NCBI GenBank assembly: GCA_013399855.1
Contig: VXAY01006170.1
Coordinates: 1-64,000, forward strand
Direction of reading: 5' to 3'
Length of the DNA: 64,000 bases
Source of the DNA: Oxyruncus cristatus
Taxonomy: Eukaryota; Chordata; Aves; Passeriformes; Cotingidae
Position numbers and translations under genes: made by a program. Shown here one piece after another: positions 16,216 through 28,019 of this stretch (positions are counted from its first letter, which is position 1; each line of letters begins with the position of its first letter). Below the pieces are notes generated by a model that saw only the letters and a list, made by a program, of their open reading frames with translations, had not been told where the DNA came from and searched no databases.

Positions 16216-19200
16216 TAAAGGAGACCTTCATCCATCATTTGATACCCAGATTGATGCCTTCTGGTGCTCCCAAGCCAAACCACTGGCACCCACTACCAGA
16301 AGGCTGAGCTGAGCACTGCTATGGCTCTCCCTGGATGGACACATAAAGGTCAACAGGGCTGGGGAAGGGGAGATTTCACCCTGCCCTGCTCGCTCCTGAG
16401 CATCTCCCCCTACACAGCATCACCCCAGCCTGGCACCCACCAGACACCAGGGTCCCTCTGGGCAATGGCAGGTGCCCCCCCCAGAGAATTGTGACTCAGG
16501 GAGACACCAGGTTTGTCCCTACCCAAGGACACCTCCCTGCGTGGGGACCGCTGCTGAGACCCACTGGTGCCAGGGTGCCCAGACAGGCAGCTCAGGGATT
16601 TTCTGCACCTTTGCCTCTACAATCAGAAGAGCACTGAGGTAAAACAGGGGACAAGGCCAGTGACAGCAACACCAGGGCCCACATCAGAAGAGAGGGGAAC
16701 CCACCTCCAAGCACCCAGAGCCCTGCCTGGCACCCAGGGGTGCTGCTCTCCCCAAGCCCACTGGATCCCAGCTGGATCAGGCCCTGGCTATCCCCAGACT
16801 CCAGCACTGCTGCTGGCCCAGGAGTAAAGGAAGGATGGGAGGAAGCTGAGCTGGGACCGGTGCTGGGGCAGGTGCTGCGACATCCAACCAACACCTGGGT
16901 GCCAACAGTGAAGGGGCCGGTGAGCACCTTGTCCCCCTCCCCACTACGGCTTCAGCTTCCCATTGTCTCCCAGTGCAGCTGCACTGGTCCAAGACTCCAC
17001 CAAAGGCATCCCACAGGGATCCTGCGGGGGTTGCAGGCACCACCCAAAATCAGCACTTCATCCAGAGGATTTCGGCACATGCCACGTGCCACCATGGCAC
17101 CCATAGAAAAGGCAGCTGGGGTTTCTGGTCTCCTGAGCTGTGGAGCAGTGTGTTCCCAAAGACTCCAGAGCATTCCGTAGGGAACATCCCCCAGGGCACT
17201 GGCCACTGCCACAGCAAACCGCCAGGCTCCCCCCAACCCCAGCCAGAACGGGCAGCCCACCCCTGGCACACAGAGCTGCGAGTGGCCAAAAAAAGCCTCC
17301 CAAAAAGTAGGTGTAGGGCACCACCAGCACCCAGCCCGTTGCCCAGCACCGCGATGCCATGGCAGCCGTGCCTTGTTCCGACAGCAACACCAGTGCAGCT
17401 AAATAGGGCACCAGATGGTGATGGGCTGAGCTGTCCTGGCACTTTGAAGGCACCGCACAGCCAAGAGCGCTGAGTCCTGCCCACCCGGGTGGGCACCGGC
17501 ACCGCGGCCCCGTTGCTGGCTCTCCCGGCCATGGCCCCGTGCCACAGGGATGGCTCCCGATCCGCACGGGGGGAGTGAAAACGAGCCAGGTCAGCTCCCG
17601 TGGAAGAGCCAGAAGCAGCTCCAGGGGGGAGCCGAGATGCGGTGGATTGATCGGAGACGGGAGTAACGGAGCGCACACCCCGCGCTGCTCCCCAGCTCAA
17701 CAGACGGGGCCAAACAAGCAGACACAAGCCACGAGGGGCCATTTCCAGTGGGGTGGCTCCAGAGAGATCTCCACAGCACCCAGCCAAGCACGAGGGGGTG
17801 AAGGGATGGTGTTAGAATCCAGAAAACCAGCTCCTGGCCCTGGGGAACCCCCAGCGATGCTCATCCCCCAGGATCCCCCTCCTCCCAGCCAGCAGGGGCT
17901 CAGTCTCCAGGGACTGGCTGCCTGAGGGAGCCATGCTGGTGCTGCTTGCCCAGCTCCAAGGCAGGAGAGTCCCAGTACAGCTCTGTGTCCCTGGGGCCAC
18001 CCACCCATGTGGCACCCGGGGTGAAAAAGGGGCTGGAGGAGGCACAACGATGGGATAGTAGGGGACACAGCACCACTCCAGACAAGGGCATGAAGTCCCA
18101 CAAGGCCAGAACACAGGACTAACTCCCATGAATAAACTTTGTGCAGATGCCACCAGGAGAGCCAGGAGCCCAGCCAGGTTGATGGGCACAGCCCCACTAC
18201 ACCACGGGAGGGTCCTCCAGGGGCTGGCCTCCCTAGCCCCTCCGAGCTGCATCCCTATGCATCTTTCCAATTGCTTTGGAGGCACAGGCACTATGACAAA
18301 CACTTTCAGGGCTGCACAGAGGAGCTGCTACACTGGCACACCCTAGGGAAGGCTGTTTCTCCCCTAGAATAACCTGAAGAGCCCAGCTGCAAAGCATCCT
18401 GGTTCCTGAACTGGTGTTGGTAGCCACCACTCCTTTCACCTTCCAAGGGTCCCCCATGGCCAGGCCCACCCCACCTCACAGGGAGGTCTCTGTCAGGCTC
18501 TCCCATGGCACAGAGCTGTGGCTGAGCTGGCACAGCCACACACAGTTCACTGCAGCACCGGGCAGTGGCTGTGCCAGGCTACTGGTAGTGGCACCAGTCT
18601 GGTGTGTGGACAGCAGTGGGCACACATGGGCACCTTCACCCCAGGAACTAACCCTACACTGCCACACCTCAGTCCCAGGAGAAAACTCTGGAACTCCCTG
18701 GGAGCAGAGCAAGACAGCAACAGAGCCCACAGGGAGTCCAATGTGCTTGTAAATCCATGCACAGCACTGAAATGTGGGGTTGCTTTCCTCCTTGAATCCA
18801 GTGCTTAAGGCTGGTGGGAGCTGCAGTGCCACTTGGGGATCCCCAGTCCCAGTAGCCCTCTGTCCCAGTGTCCCAGTGAGTCCCTGGGGACACCCTGTGT
18901 CCTGCAGGAGAAAGTGGGAGGCATCTCCCTGGGATGGTGCTGAGCAGTTCAGAGGCTGGGCCCAGCTCCGTGGTGTTTTGGGGGAATTGTTCCAAGGCTC
19001 CACGGGAGGCTCACGGGGCTCAGGGATTCCTCGACCCACAGCAGCACACTGCCAGAGCATCGGCTGCTGAATCAGCCTTGCTGACCCCAAACCACCCCGT
19101 CATATTTTGGGCAACTTGCTGTCCACAGACACCCACGGATCCCTGTGGCTTCAGCCTGGCCCTGGCGCAGCTCCCCAGGTCCCTGGCAGCAGGACAGTCC

Positions 19201-19959
19201 CCCCCAGCCCACCTGCAGTTCTCCAGCTGAGCACAGGCTCAGATGGGCTCAGGGTTTAGATGTGCCCCAGCACAGCCCCCAGCACCCACCTGCATCTCAT
19301 GCCACAATCACCTGCTTTGCTCCAAGCCTCTCCACATCCCCAGGGATGCACCAGCCCAGAGCCCACATGTGATGCGCCCGTGCATGGCTGGGAAGAGCTG
19401 GGAAGCATAAACCACCCAGATTAATTAAAACACACCAGCTTTCCTTAAGATGCACAAGGAGAAGGACTCCCCAGAAATGCCAGGAACCCCTTCCAGTCTG
19501 GTGAGGCCACAGATGCACAACAGGGATGGGTTTGGTGCAACAGTCAGACAACTGCCTGGGCAGGAGAGCGGGAGCAGATCTGGATGGCAGGAATTTGCCT
19601 CCATGCGCTGCTGGAGCCGGCTGCAGTCACCCCTCCCAAAGCACCAGCACAACCAGAGCCGCCCTGGGGGGACAGGGAGCTCTGCCAGCCCCCACTCCAC
19701 TGTCTGACCAGCAGCAGAATTCAGGGGCCCCACAGTTCCTTCTCCAGACACCAGAGCTGATGAAACATCCCTTGACTTCTAGCACACGGAACAATGGAGT
19801 GGGTGGCCCCACTGGGATGTGACGGCCCCACTGGGATGTGACAGCCCCAAAACTCAGGAGGAGACACCAGGATCCCACACCCCAGGGCTGTCAGGGATGG
19901 GCCAGCACCATCCCCAGTTGCAGGATCACACCTGTTCAGGGCATTCAAGATTACAGCTG

Positions 19960-20165
19960 CACGCTGCCTGATGTACAGTTTAATTAATAAATGGGGAATT
20001 ATGCTGAGTTTATCCAATACTTTTGGATGTGTGATGTTATCAAAATCCTATTACTGATGAAGAAAGGCATGAAAAGCAAAATTAGCTTTGGCATCTGAAA
20101 CACTTCAGTCAATGCGATAACACAATTATTAGAGCTAATAATCAAAGGGCACTTTGGGGAATGTG
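19960..20165. promoter_or_regulatory. AT-rich low-repeat island, best enhancer candidate in SYT2 intron
   Basis: About 200 bases of balanced AT-rich sequence (tttaattaataaatggg, gttatcaaaatcctattac, cacaattattagagctaataatc), sharply different from the GC-rich flanks. No transposon signature. This texture is typical of deeply conserved non-coding elements. Confidence 0.45.
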
Positions 20166-22717
20166 GCAGGAGCTGAGCCGAGGGCAGCCGCAGAGGTGGG
20201 ACGAGCTGGGGAACAGCCGGGTGTTCATCCAGGAGGGAAAGGCCATCAACAGCCAAGGGCAAAAGCATTTTGCCAATTGCACTCACTAGCAGCTCCAGAT
20301 ATCGGCGCAGGGAAGGCGCCGGTGGCCACCCGGCTGAGGAGGAGCGTGGCCAGGCACGGTGCCGAGCTGCACTGCCAGGGATAGGAAATTAAAAACCAGA
20401 GGATCTGAAAACCAGCGGACACTGGGTGCCGTCTGTATGCTTGGGCATCGATCCTGCTGGACAACATCACGGCTGCCAGCTCACATCTCCCTGCGCAGCC
20501 CAGGGAAGGAGGAACTCCAGCCATAACGAGGAGCCGCAGTCATCCGGCTCCCAGAGCTGGGGCTTTGCCAAAACCATGGTGAGCTGGAGGACCTGCTCCC
20601 ACCCCTCGGGGTGAGCGGGAGTCCCAACTCACTTTGACGGCCTTTAGCTCAAGCCATCCCCAGGGCTCACGGAGCAGGAGGCGGCTCCCGCGGGAGCAGT
20701 TGGCAACAAACGCCACGGCTGCGCCACTCCACTGCCCACGGGCACGGGTGCGGGTGAGCAACGCTGATTTGGAAGCCCCCTTCCCAACTAAATACATATC
20801 ATATACATCAGGATATCATGCAAGGGTCTATATGAATATATTTGTGTGTCCTCCCTCCTCCGTGCCCCCGGGTTGCAGAGCGGGGCAGCCCGAGGCGATG
20901 CAGTGCAGCCGGTGCTGGCTCACTGCCACTGCCACCGCCGGGCCGACAGGCAGCGAGGGACGTGTCCTCGCCCTGCAGAATCGGGGGCACCGGGGCTTCG
21001 GGCCGACTCCCAGGGCAGTGGAACTCAGCACGGGAGGCCGGGCGAGGTGCCAGGGGATCAGGCAAGGTCAGTCCCCTTCCTGCACTACACCAGATCCAAG
21101 AAGGGTACAGGGCATCGCACCAAGAGGCATTTGGGGCTTAGGGAGAGTGGGGTGTTTTGCTGGATTGTGCTGTTCCCGCGCGGTACAGGTGATGTCCCGC
21201 TGCCACTGCTGGCCTCTATGACCTTGGGTGCATCACCTCCCCCGTGCCCCACACTCCCCTGGCACACAGACCACCGCTAGCCACGCTTCCTCCCACCAAA
21301 ACGCTGCGGCCGAAAGCAGCCAAGCTCAGCAAAGGCTCAGAGCCCCGGGGATGCCCCGGGGGTCCGGCAGCCCCTGGCAGCGTACGGCCGAGGCACTGTG
21401 CAAGCGAGGAATAATGCAGCAGGCTGGAGGCTCCTGCCGGTGGCTGCGCTGCCGCTCGGTGCGTGCAGGAGTAACACCGCCGCAGCAGCACCTCACGCAC
21501 CAGCCCTCGCTCAGGACTGAAGTTTTGCTGCAGCAGAGGAGCCGGCGGGGAGTCCTGCAGCGCCCTGCAGCTCCACAGCGCAGGAGGGCTGGGCTGCCGG
21601 ACACTCCGCAGCGGGGGGACAGCACACAGTGGGGGACATCCCGCGGTGGGTGACAACAGCATCCCAGCCACTCTCTCCCGGAGGGACAGGAGAGCGCTGC
21701 GCCGAGGAGCGACCGTGCAGAGGCACTCAGAGGGATTGGTAGAGCGATGGGTGACACAGACGCGTGTCCCCCTCTTCCCATGCCACAGTCACCTTGCAAC
21801 CCTGCCTGCCCCCCGCGCAATTTGCAGAGAGAGCTCCTTCGGGATCACTCTGTAAAACTAGGCTGAGGGGAGCAGCCAGGTGCTGAGCACAGCAAGGGCT
21901 GCGGCACCCCAGTGTGATACCCCCGGTTCTGGACTGAGCCCCTCCGCACCACTGCACCCCGACGGCACCCAGCCAGCGTGGGAGGGCAGGAGGATTCCGG
22001 AGCTTGGTGTAGCCACGGTGGGGGAATCCAGCCGGAGAAGGGTCTGGCTGGAGCTGGCTCCTGGCCAGGCCGCTACGGAGAAGCAGCCAGTGCAGTGGGG
22101 CTTGCGGCCGCCCACGGCTGGGGCCACGCCGTTCCCACGAGTTCCCAGCATCAGGGTGGGTTCCCTGCAATGCAGCGGGGACAGCCCCGCGCCCCCCACC
22201 GCTCCCCTGGGCCAGCACCCCAAGGGCACCAACGGTCGGGCACCTGCAGGGATGCGAAGCTGGAACATCCCGCAGCACACAGCCTTTGACCCGGCGGCTC
22301 GGCGCGGCACCCCCGAGGGTCCTACGTCCTCGGGGGGTGTCCCACGCCCCTGAGTGCTCCCCTTCCAGTTCCGCAGCCTCCTGCACCACTGGTCCCCCCC
22401 TCTTCATCCCACCAGGCTCTGTCTCCAGCCGCCCTCGGAGCGCAGCTCCCCACGGACAGCCCCGGGGGCGCTGGGCAGCGATGGGACCCGTGTCCCGGGA
22501 GGGCTTCCCGGGGAAAGCGCCGTTCCCCGCCCCGCTCCTCGGGACACGGCGGGTCACCCGCGCGCATTCCATCCCACCCCAGCGGGGGACGATCGCGCCT
22601 CGGGCGGCGGCGCCGGGATGGGCTCGTCCCGCAGAGCCCGGGCGGCCCCGTCCCGCAGAGCCCGCGCCGCTGCGGCACCGGGGAGAAACTTCGGCGGGAG
22701 TGCGGGCGGGCACTTAC

Positions 22718-22859
22718 CAGCCGGGGCGGCGGGGCGGGAGCGCTGCGGTGTCTGCGGTCGGAGCGGGAGGGGACAGGAGCGGTCGGTGCGGTGCGGTGCG
22801 GTGCGGTGCGGGCGGGGAGCGGAGCGGTCGGTGCGGTGCGGGCGGAGCGGGGCGGGCGG
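22718..22859 (-). other. SYT2: candidate SYT2 non-coding first exon (5' end in gap)
   Basis: On the minus strand the GC-rich sequence ends ccccggctg and is followed by the strong donor gtaagtgcc at 22717-22709. This would splice to the acceptor before 8265. The transcription start is unknown and may lie in or beyond the gap. Confidence 0.5.
22785..22858 (+). repeat. ggtgc pentamer and gcgg-rich simple repeat
   Basis: ggtgc is repeated four to five times, then reappears with gcggagcgg variants up to the gap edge. It probably explains the assembly break. Confidence 0.8.
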
Positions 22860-23054
22860 NNNNNNNNNNNNNNNNNNNNNNNNNNNNNNNNNNNNNNNNN
22901 NNNNNNNNNNNNNNNNNNNNNNNNNNNNNNNNNNNNNNNNNNNNNNNNNNNNNNNNNNNNNNNNNNNNNNNNNNNNNNNNNNNNNNNNNNNNNNNNNNNN
23001 NNNNNNNNNNNNNNNNNNNNNNNNNNNNNNNNNNNNNNNNNNNNNNNNNNNNNN
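22860..23054. other. assembly gap (195 N) in CpG island
   Basis: Flanked by gcgggcgg and cgggagcggc. It probably removes the SYT2 core promoter or start site. Confidence 0.99.
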
Positions 23055-23084
23055 CGGGAGCGGCACCGCCCGTGGGGCTCCCGG

Positions 23085-23620
23085 CACCGGGTACCTTCCC
23101 ATCGGGGTCACCCCGCACCGGGCACCTCATACCAGGCACTAACAGCAGGCACTGACACCAGGCACCTCGCACCGGGCACCCCTCACTGAGGTCACCTCAG
23201 CGCCGAGCACACCTTATCGAGGTCACCTCGCACGCAGCACCACCACAGACACCAGGTCCTGACACCAGGGACTGCCACTGGGCACCTCACACCAGGCACA
23301 GGCGCTGGGCACCCTTCCTCGGGGACACCTCCCACTGTGCACCAGCACTGGGCACAAGGCACCGGGCATCCCTCACTGGGGTCATGTCGCACGGGGAGCC
23401 AGCACCGCACCAGGGCACTTCCCATCAGGCACCTCAAGGCAGACACCTCATACCAGGCCTGGTATGAGGCACCAGCACCAAACACCACTCATTGGAGTGA
23501 CCTCACACCTGGCACCTCACACCGGGCACCCTTTATCAATCACCTCACACCGGTCACACCGCACTGGTCCCCTCTCATCAGTGACCTTGCTCAGATCACC
23601 ACCCACTGGTCACCCACCAC
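23085..23620 (+). repeat. degenerate cacc-ggcac minisatellite
   Basis: Many diverged units of the form caccgggcacctcacaccagg, with a periodic CAC/GGCAC pattern. Includes a 24-bp perfect palindrome at 23446-23469. Non-coding. Confidence 0.85.
23446..23469. repeat. 24-bp perfect palindrome
   Basis: cctcataccagg is followed directly by its exact reverse complement, with no spacer, inside the minisatellite. Confidence 0.9.
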
Positions 23621-23994
23621 TGCCACGGCCACCACAGGGACCTGCCACCACAATCGGGTCCCTGCTGTGGCCACGGGAGGGAGGGGTGATGGTGACACCC
23701 TCACCGTGCCTCGCCCAGGTCCAGAGGATTCCTGGTAAGCAGCTTTGGGGCCAAAACAGCAGGAAAAAGCTGATGGGATTCCAGCAAGGAGCCCAGGTGG
23801 GGAGAGGAGGGCAGCGGGGGGGGGGGAGGCAGTTTGCCCCTGTGGTGGGGTGCCCTTCCCATCAGTGGGGTCTCCAATGGGGAGTGTCCCTTGGACACTC
23901 CTTGCTCCCCACAGATGAGCCAGGACCAGGGACCCTGTGGGTTCAGCTGAAACCACTCCAGCTGGGAGTCCCACACCTCCATTCTGGCAGCACC

Positions 23995-24238
23995 TGGCTT
24001 CCCACTGCCAGAGGGCAGGGTTAGATGGAATATTGGGAAGAAATTCTTCCCTGGGAGGGTGGGGAGATCCTGGCACAGGTTGCCCAGAGAAGCTGTGGCT
24101 GCCCCATCCCTGGGAGTGTCCAAGGCCAGGTTGGACAGGGCTTGGAGCAACCTGGGCTGGTGGAAGGTGTCCCTGCCCAGGGCAGGGGGTGGGACTGGGT
24201 GATCTTTAAGATTCTGTCCAAATCATTCTGTGGGTCTG
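23995..24238 (+). repeat. CR1 LINE 3' fragment
   Basis: Contains ggttagatggaatattggga, caggttgcccagagaagctg, ccaaggccaggttggacagg and gtgatctttaagattctgtcc in the CR1 order. Confidence 0.9.
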
Positions 24239-24304
24239 TGCAGGAAGGGCTGCGTGTCCCTGGGGATGGAGGTGCTGCTGGCACACAGGCTGTGGGTCAC
24301 CTTG

Positions 24305-24625
24305 GCAGGAGCTGCTGCGTGCTGCTGTACCTACACTGGGTGCTGCTGTACCTGGACTGGGTGTTGTAGCCCCTAGGTGCTGCTGCACATGCTGGTAGCT
24401 GTGTCCAACGGATGCGGTGCCCAAGGGATGCGGTGCCCAGTGGCTGNCTGCTGCGTGCTGCTGTACCTACACTGGGTGCTGCTGTACCTACACTGGGTGC
24501 TGCTGTACCTACACTGGGTGCTGCTGTACCTGGACTGGGTGTTGTAGCCCCTGGGTGCTGCTGCACATGCTGGGAGCTGTGTCCAAGGGATGCGGTGCCC
24601 AAGGGATGCGGTGCCCAGTGGCTGC
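24305..24625 (+). repeat. 21-bp tandem repeat inside a larger duplication
   Basis: The unit tgctgctgtacctacactggg is repeated, and a longer module (gttgtagcccctgggtgctgctgcacatgctgg ... gatgcggtgcccaagg) occurs twice. A single N at 24447 marks the joint between copies. Confidence 0.9.
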
Positions 24626-25933
24626 ACACCTGGCCCTGTCACATACACAGTCAGTACCTGGCAGGTGCTGCTGAACATCCTGGGTGCTGCATGTTCCCAG
24701 TGGATGCACCAAACATGTCCAGGTGCTACTGGGATCGTTGTGCCCTGCAACTCCCCTTTTCAGCCCTTGCAGCCCTGCACCAGCCCCCCCACCCTCTCCT
24801 CCCTCCCCAGTCACAGAGACATCCACGAGCTCCCAGTAGATACTGAGGGGAAGGGACTTGCATGAGGATTACATCCCCACTACAGCACCCATGGGTGCTG
24901 GTTGCCTAAACTGAAGGGACCCTCCCCTGCCCATCACCCTTGAAACACGTGGCTGAGTTTTCCCAAATGCAGGTGTCTGTGTGGAATTGAAGCATCATCA
25001 TCATCCCCCTGTGGTCATTCTGCATCCTCCCCCACGCCTGAGGACCAGATTCCTCTGGCTCGCTGGTTCTGTGCCGTGGCAATTCCCGTGAAGTCGCGAT
25101 GAGTGGGAGCCTTCTCCTGCTCTCCTGCCTCCTCTCCTGCCTGCTCTCCTCTCTCGCCTGCTCTGCTGCCCGCGCAGGGCCTGGAGCCAACACAGGTTCG
25201 GGTGTACCCGCAGGGCACATCTCTGCGGATGAGGGGCCGGGGCTCCCCCAAACCATCCCGCTCACCGCGCTCGGGATCGCACCATAACGAACTCGTGTGA
25301 ACTCGCCTTGAGGAAGAAGCAGCAGCCGACGGGAAGAGCCCTCTCCTGGCCCTGGATCCGCCACTGCAGCCTCTTACAGCTCATCACCACCCCGTCGTTA
25401 ATTAACGGCTCTTGAAGCATCTGTCCCCGCTCCAGCATCGCTCTCCGGAGGGGAAAACAAATTTGGAGACGCCGCGGGAAGACCGGGCTCTCCCTGCTCC
25501 CTTCATCCTCCCCACATGCCCTGCTGCAAGGCAGAGGAACTGTCCCACCTCTGTCCTTCTGTGCTGATGTGGCATCTGTCACCACTGTATTCTTTCATGG
25601 GGATCAGACCTGGTGAGGCAAAAGGGGCCCAGGGGATGCCCACCCACCCCGAGCCCTTCTTCCCCCCTTGCTATCCCAAGTACAGCCCGTCCCAGGAGAG
25701 GGACCTCCTGCTTTCCTCATCCTGCAGAACTGCCAGGATTTCAAACCAGGAGCATTTCTGCCCACCCCAGACTTTACAGGAGTGCAACCTTGGGAGAGGG
25801 GTCCCCAAATTCCTAAAACCGCTCCCAGCATCCTGCAAAACAGCCAAGGTTTCAACCCAGGAGCATTTCTACCAAGCCCCACTTCCCAGATTTTGCAGGA
25901 ACGTGACTACCAAGGACATGGGGAGATGCTCTT

Positions 25934-26341
25934 AAGGGCTGGAGCCCCTCTGCTATGAAGACAGTTGGGGGTGTTCAGCCTGGAGAGGAAAAGGCTCCAG
26001 TGAAACCTTAGAGCCTCTTCCAGTGCCTAGAGATGGAAATGGACTTTGGACAAGCGATGGAGTGACAGGACAAGGGGGAATGGTTTCCCACTGCCAGAGG
26101 GCAGGGTTAGATGGGATATTGGGAAGAATATTCCATTTAATATCCCTTCCTGTGAGGGTGGTGAAGCCCTGGCACAGGTTGCCCGAAGTAGTTGTGGCTG
26201 TCCCACCCCTGGAAGTGTCCAAGGCCGGGTTGGACGGGGCTTGGAGCAATCTGGTCTACTGGAAATTGCCCCTGCCTAGGGCAGGAGGGTTTAATGAGAT
26301 GAGCTTTAAGGTCCCTTCCCACCTAAACGTTCTATGATTCC
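25934..26341 (+). repeat. CR1 LINE 3' fragment
   Basis: Starts ttaagggctggagcccctct, continues through gttcagcctggagaggaaa and ccaaggccgggttggacggg, and ends with ccttcccacctaaacgttct. Lies just beyond the NAV1 poly(A) candidate. Confidence 0.9.
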
Positions 26342-26431
26342 AGATGCTCAGTGGCACAAGTGCCCTCCCCTCTCCCGCACAGGGACAGACCCACGGACAC
26401 AGGACCAGGAGCCGGAGGTACAGGAGATCAC

Positions 26432-26437
26432 TTTATT
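26432..26437 (-). promoter_or_regulatory. NAV1: AATAAA poly(A) signal, distal NAV1 site
   Basis: The minus strand reads ttcaataaagtgatctcctg, followed by tacctccgg. A further AATAAA is at 26917-26922. The CR1 copy begins just beyond, consistent with the transcript ending here. Confidence 0.6.
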
Positions 26438-26674
26438 GAATCCAATGGTGTTAGACAGACGACCGAGAAGAGACATGCCAGTTGGTGCGGGCAGTGTGGG
26501 CAGCAGGAGCTGACTTGGTGCAGGGCTGGATTTGTTTCTGTCTTTTCAGAATATCCTCGAGCCTTTTCCTGGCTTCCTTTTATGCTTCTTTTAAAATTTC
26601 TTTGAAGTAAAAACAACTAATCGTGGAAAGAGTCCAGATGGTGTTTGTTTGTTCCCTATGATTGTTCCCGCAGC

Positions 26675-26682
26675 TATGTACA
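26675..26682 (-). promoter_or_regulatory. NAV1: second Pumilio response element in NAV1 3'UTR
   Basis: TGTACATA on the minus strand, identical to the copy 1.3 kb upstream in the transcript. Confidence 0.45.
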
Positions 26683-27049
26683 ACGTGGGGCTGGGTCTCA
26701 ACATCAGGTATAAAATGGAGCGAGTTTACAAACGTGGAGGGTGCAAGGAAAAAGCAAAGACAGACAGGCAAGAGCGGTAGAAATCTGGACCAAAATCTTA
26801 AAGAGAAATTTAAAAAGTGCTATAAAACCCCTCGGCAGGAATACCATGCAGTTAAGAAACACAAAACCCAGTCAATTACACAGATCATCTAAAACAGGAA
26901 TTTGTCCATTTAATCTTTTATTTAATTAAAAAAAGGTTGTTTGTGTTTAATAGAAAAAAGCTAAAACTGTAAGGTTCAGGCCACTGGGCAGCAGCAGCTC
27001 GAGGGGGCAGGAGGGTGAGGCGCTGGTGTCACCCACCTCCAGCCCTTCA

Positions 27050-27310
27050 GGGGAGGTCCCAGGGGCCACGGGCACCTTTAGGGGCAACTGGCACCTTTGG
27101 AGGTGAGAGGTACCCTTGGGGGATGATGGGCACCTTTGGGGGCAACCAGCAGCTTTGCAGGTGGCAGGCACCCTTGGGGGCAGCAGGCACCTTTGGGGAC
27201 AACAGGCACCTTTGGGGGTGACCAGCTCCTTTGGGGGTGGCAGGCACCACTTGGGGCAGCAGGCACCACCTTTGGGGACAACAAGGGTGATGGACACCCT
27301 TGGAGGTGGC
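27050..27310 (+). repeat. NAV1: about 24-bp minisatellite inside NAV1 3'UTR
   Basis: About ten units of the form ggcacctttgggggcaacca, diverged. If the long UTR is used, the mRNA carries it as the reverse complement. Confidence 0.88.
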
Positions 27311-28011
27311 AGGGGGATGAGTTAGTGCAATCCTTGGACAATTCCCTGGGGACAGAGGGGCTCAGCCCACAGCCAGGGGATGGTCCCCAGACAGCTGCCA
27401 GGCTTGGGGACACGAGGTGCTTGGTGTAAGCCAGGAGTAATCCATCAGGACCTGGTTCCCCCAGCCCATGCCCATCCCAGGGCCCACCTGCTTCCTTTTC
27501 CTCAGAGATTCCTCCTGGATCACACTCCCACGTGCCACTCCCCTCCAACTGCCCAGGCTGTGGTGACAGGATCAGGGGCAGCCCCGACCTGGGCAGGGAC
27601 AGGGCAAACCTGCAGGACACAGGCAGGGGGACAACGAGCAGCTGGGGGGAGGACAGTTTGGCCAACGTTTTGGTGGCTCCCTGGGGGTGTCAGAAAAGAA
27701 AGCAAGCCCAGGTGAGGCTGCCCCTCCTCCCACAGGACTCCTCAGGGCACCTGGGCAGGAGGCAGCCCCCGAAGGTGCGTCGTGTCCTTCCCACGCTGGG
27801 CACTGGAGGCCTGAGGAGAGCGCGAGGGGCTGGAGGGGACAGACAGGTCCCCACCACCGGCCTCGAGCGGCTGCCGAGCCAGTGTCTTGTACAATCAGAA
27901 AAGAAGTCAGCACAGCACAGTCATCACAGAGTACAAAAAAAACCCCAAACCAGGGACGAGGCGCAGGGCCGGGCCCCCCCCCAGCCCACACAGGGCGTTT
28001 CAGGACGGATC

Positions 28012-28019
28012 TATGTACA
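28012..28019 (-). promoter_or_regulatory. NAV1: Pumilio response element in NAV1 3'UTR
   Basis: TGTACATA on the minus strand, an exact match to the UGUANAUA consensus. Confidence 0.45.

Larger units (their letters stand above)
8266..22717 (-). other. SYT2: long 5' intron of SYT2 (inferred)
   Basis: No coding exon recognised over 14.4 kb. Contains a degenerate repeat (8996-9135), a TG tract (10510-11060), poly(T) (11933-11957), an N gap (12451-12723), and AT-rich islands near 11225-11290, 14140-14200, 14890-14955, 16095-16215 and 19960-20165. That it is one intron rests on the candidate first exon ending at 22718. Confidence 0.6.
21300..23100. promoter_or_regulatory. SYT2: CpG island, probable SYT2 promoter region
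   Basis: CpG density rises from about 21.3 kb and peaks at 22.4-22.86 kb with many GC boxes (gggcgg) and GGTGC repeats, up to the gap. It lies between the NAV1 3' end and the SYT2 coding exons, where the SYT2 promoter must be unless the genes overlap. Confidence 0.6.
23621..26411. other. intergenic interval between SYT2 promoter and NAV1 3' end
   Basis: Holds two CR1 copies, a 21-bp tandem repeat block and an imprecise direct duplication (about 25731-25790 and 25841-25905). No gene recognised. A 62-codon plus-strand frame at 25099-25287 begins with a hydrophobic, signal-like stretch but is discussed as doubtful. Confidence 0.6.

Noticed and set aside
22286..23172. Frames of 150-290 codons in the CpG island
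   Set aside because: Cross the N gap and consist of GC-rich low-complexity residues. The region is better read as promoter and non-coding exon.
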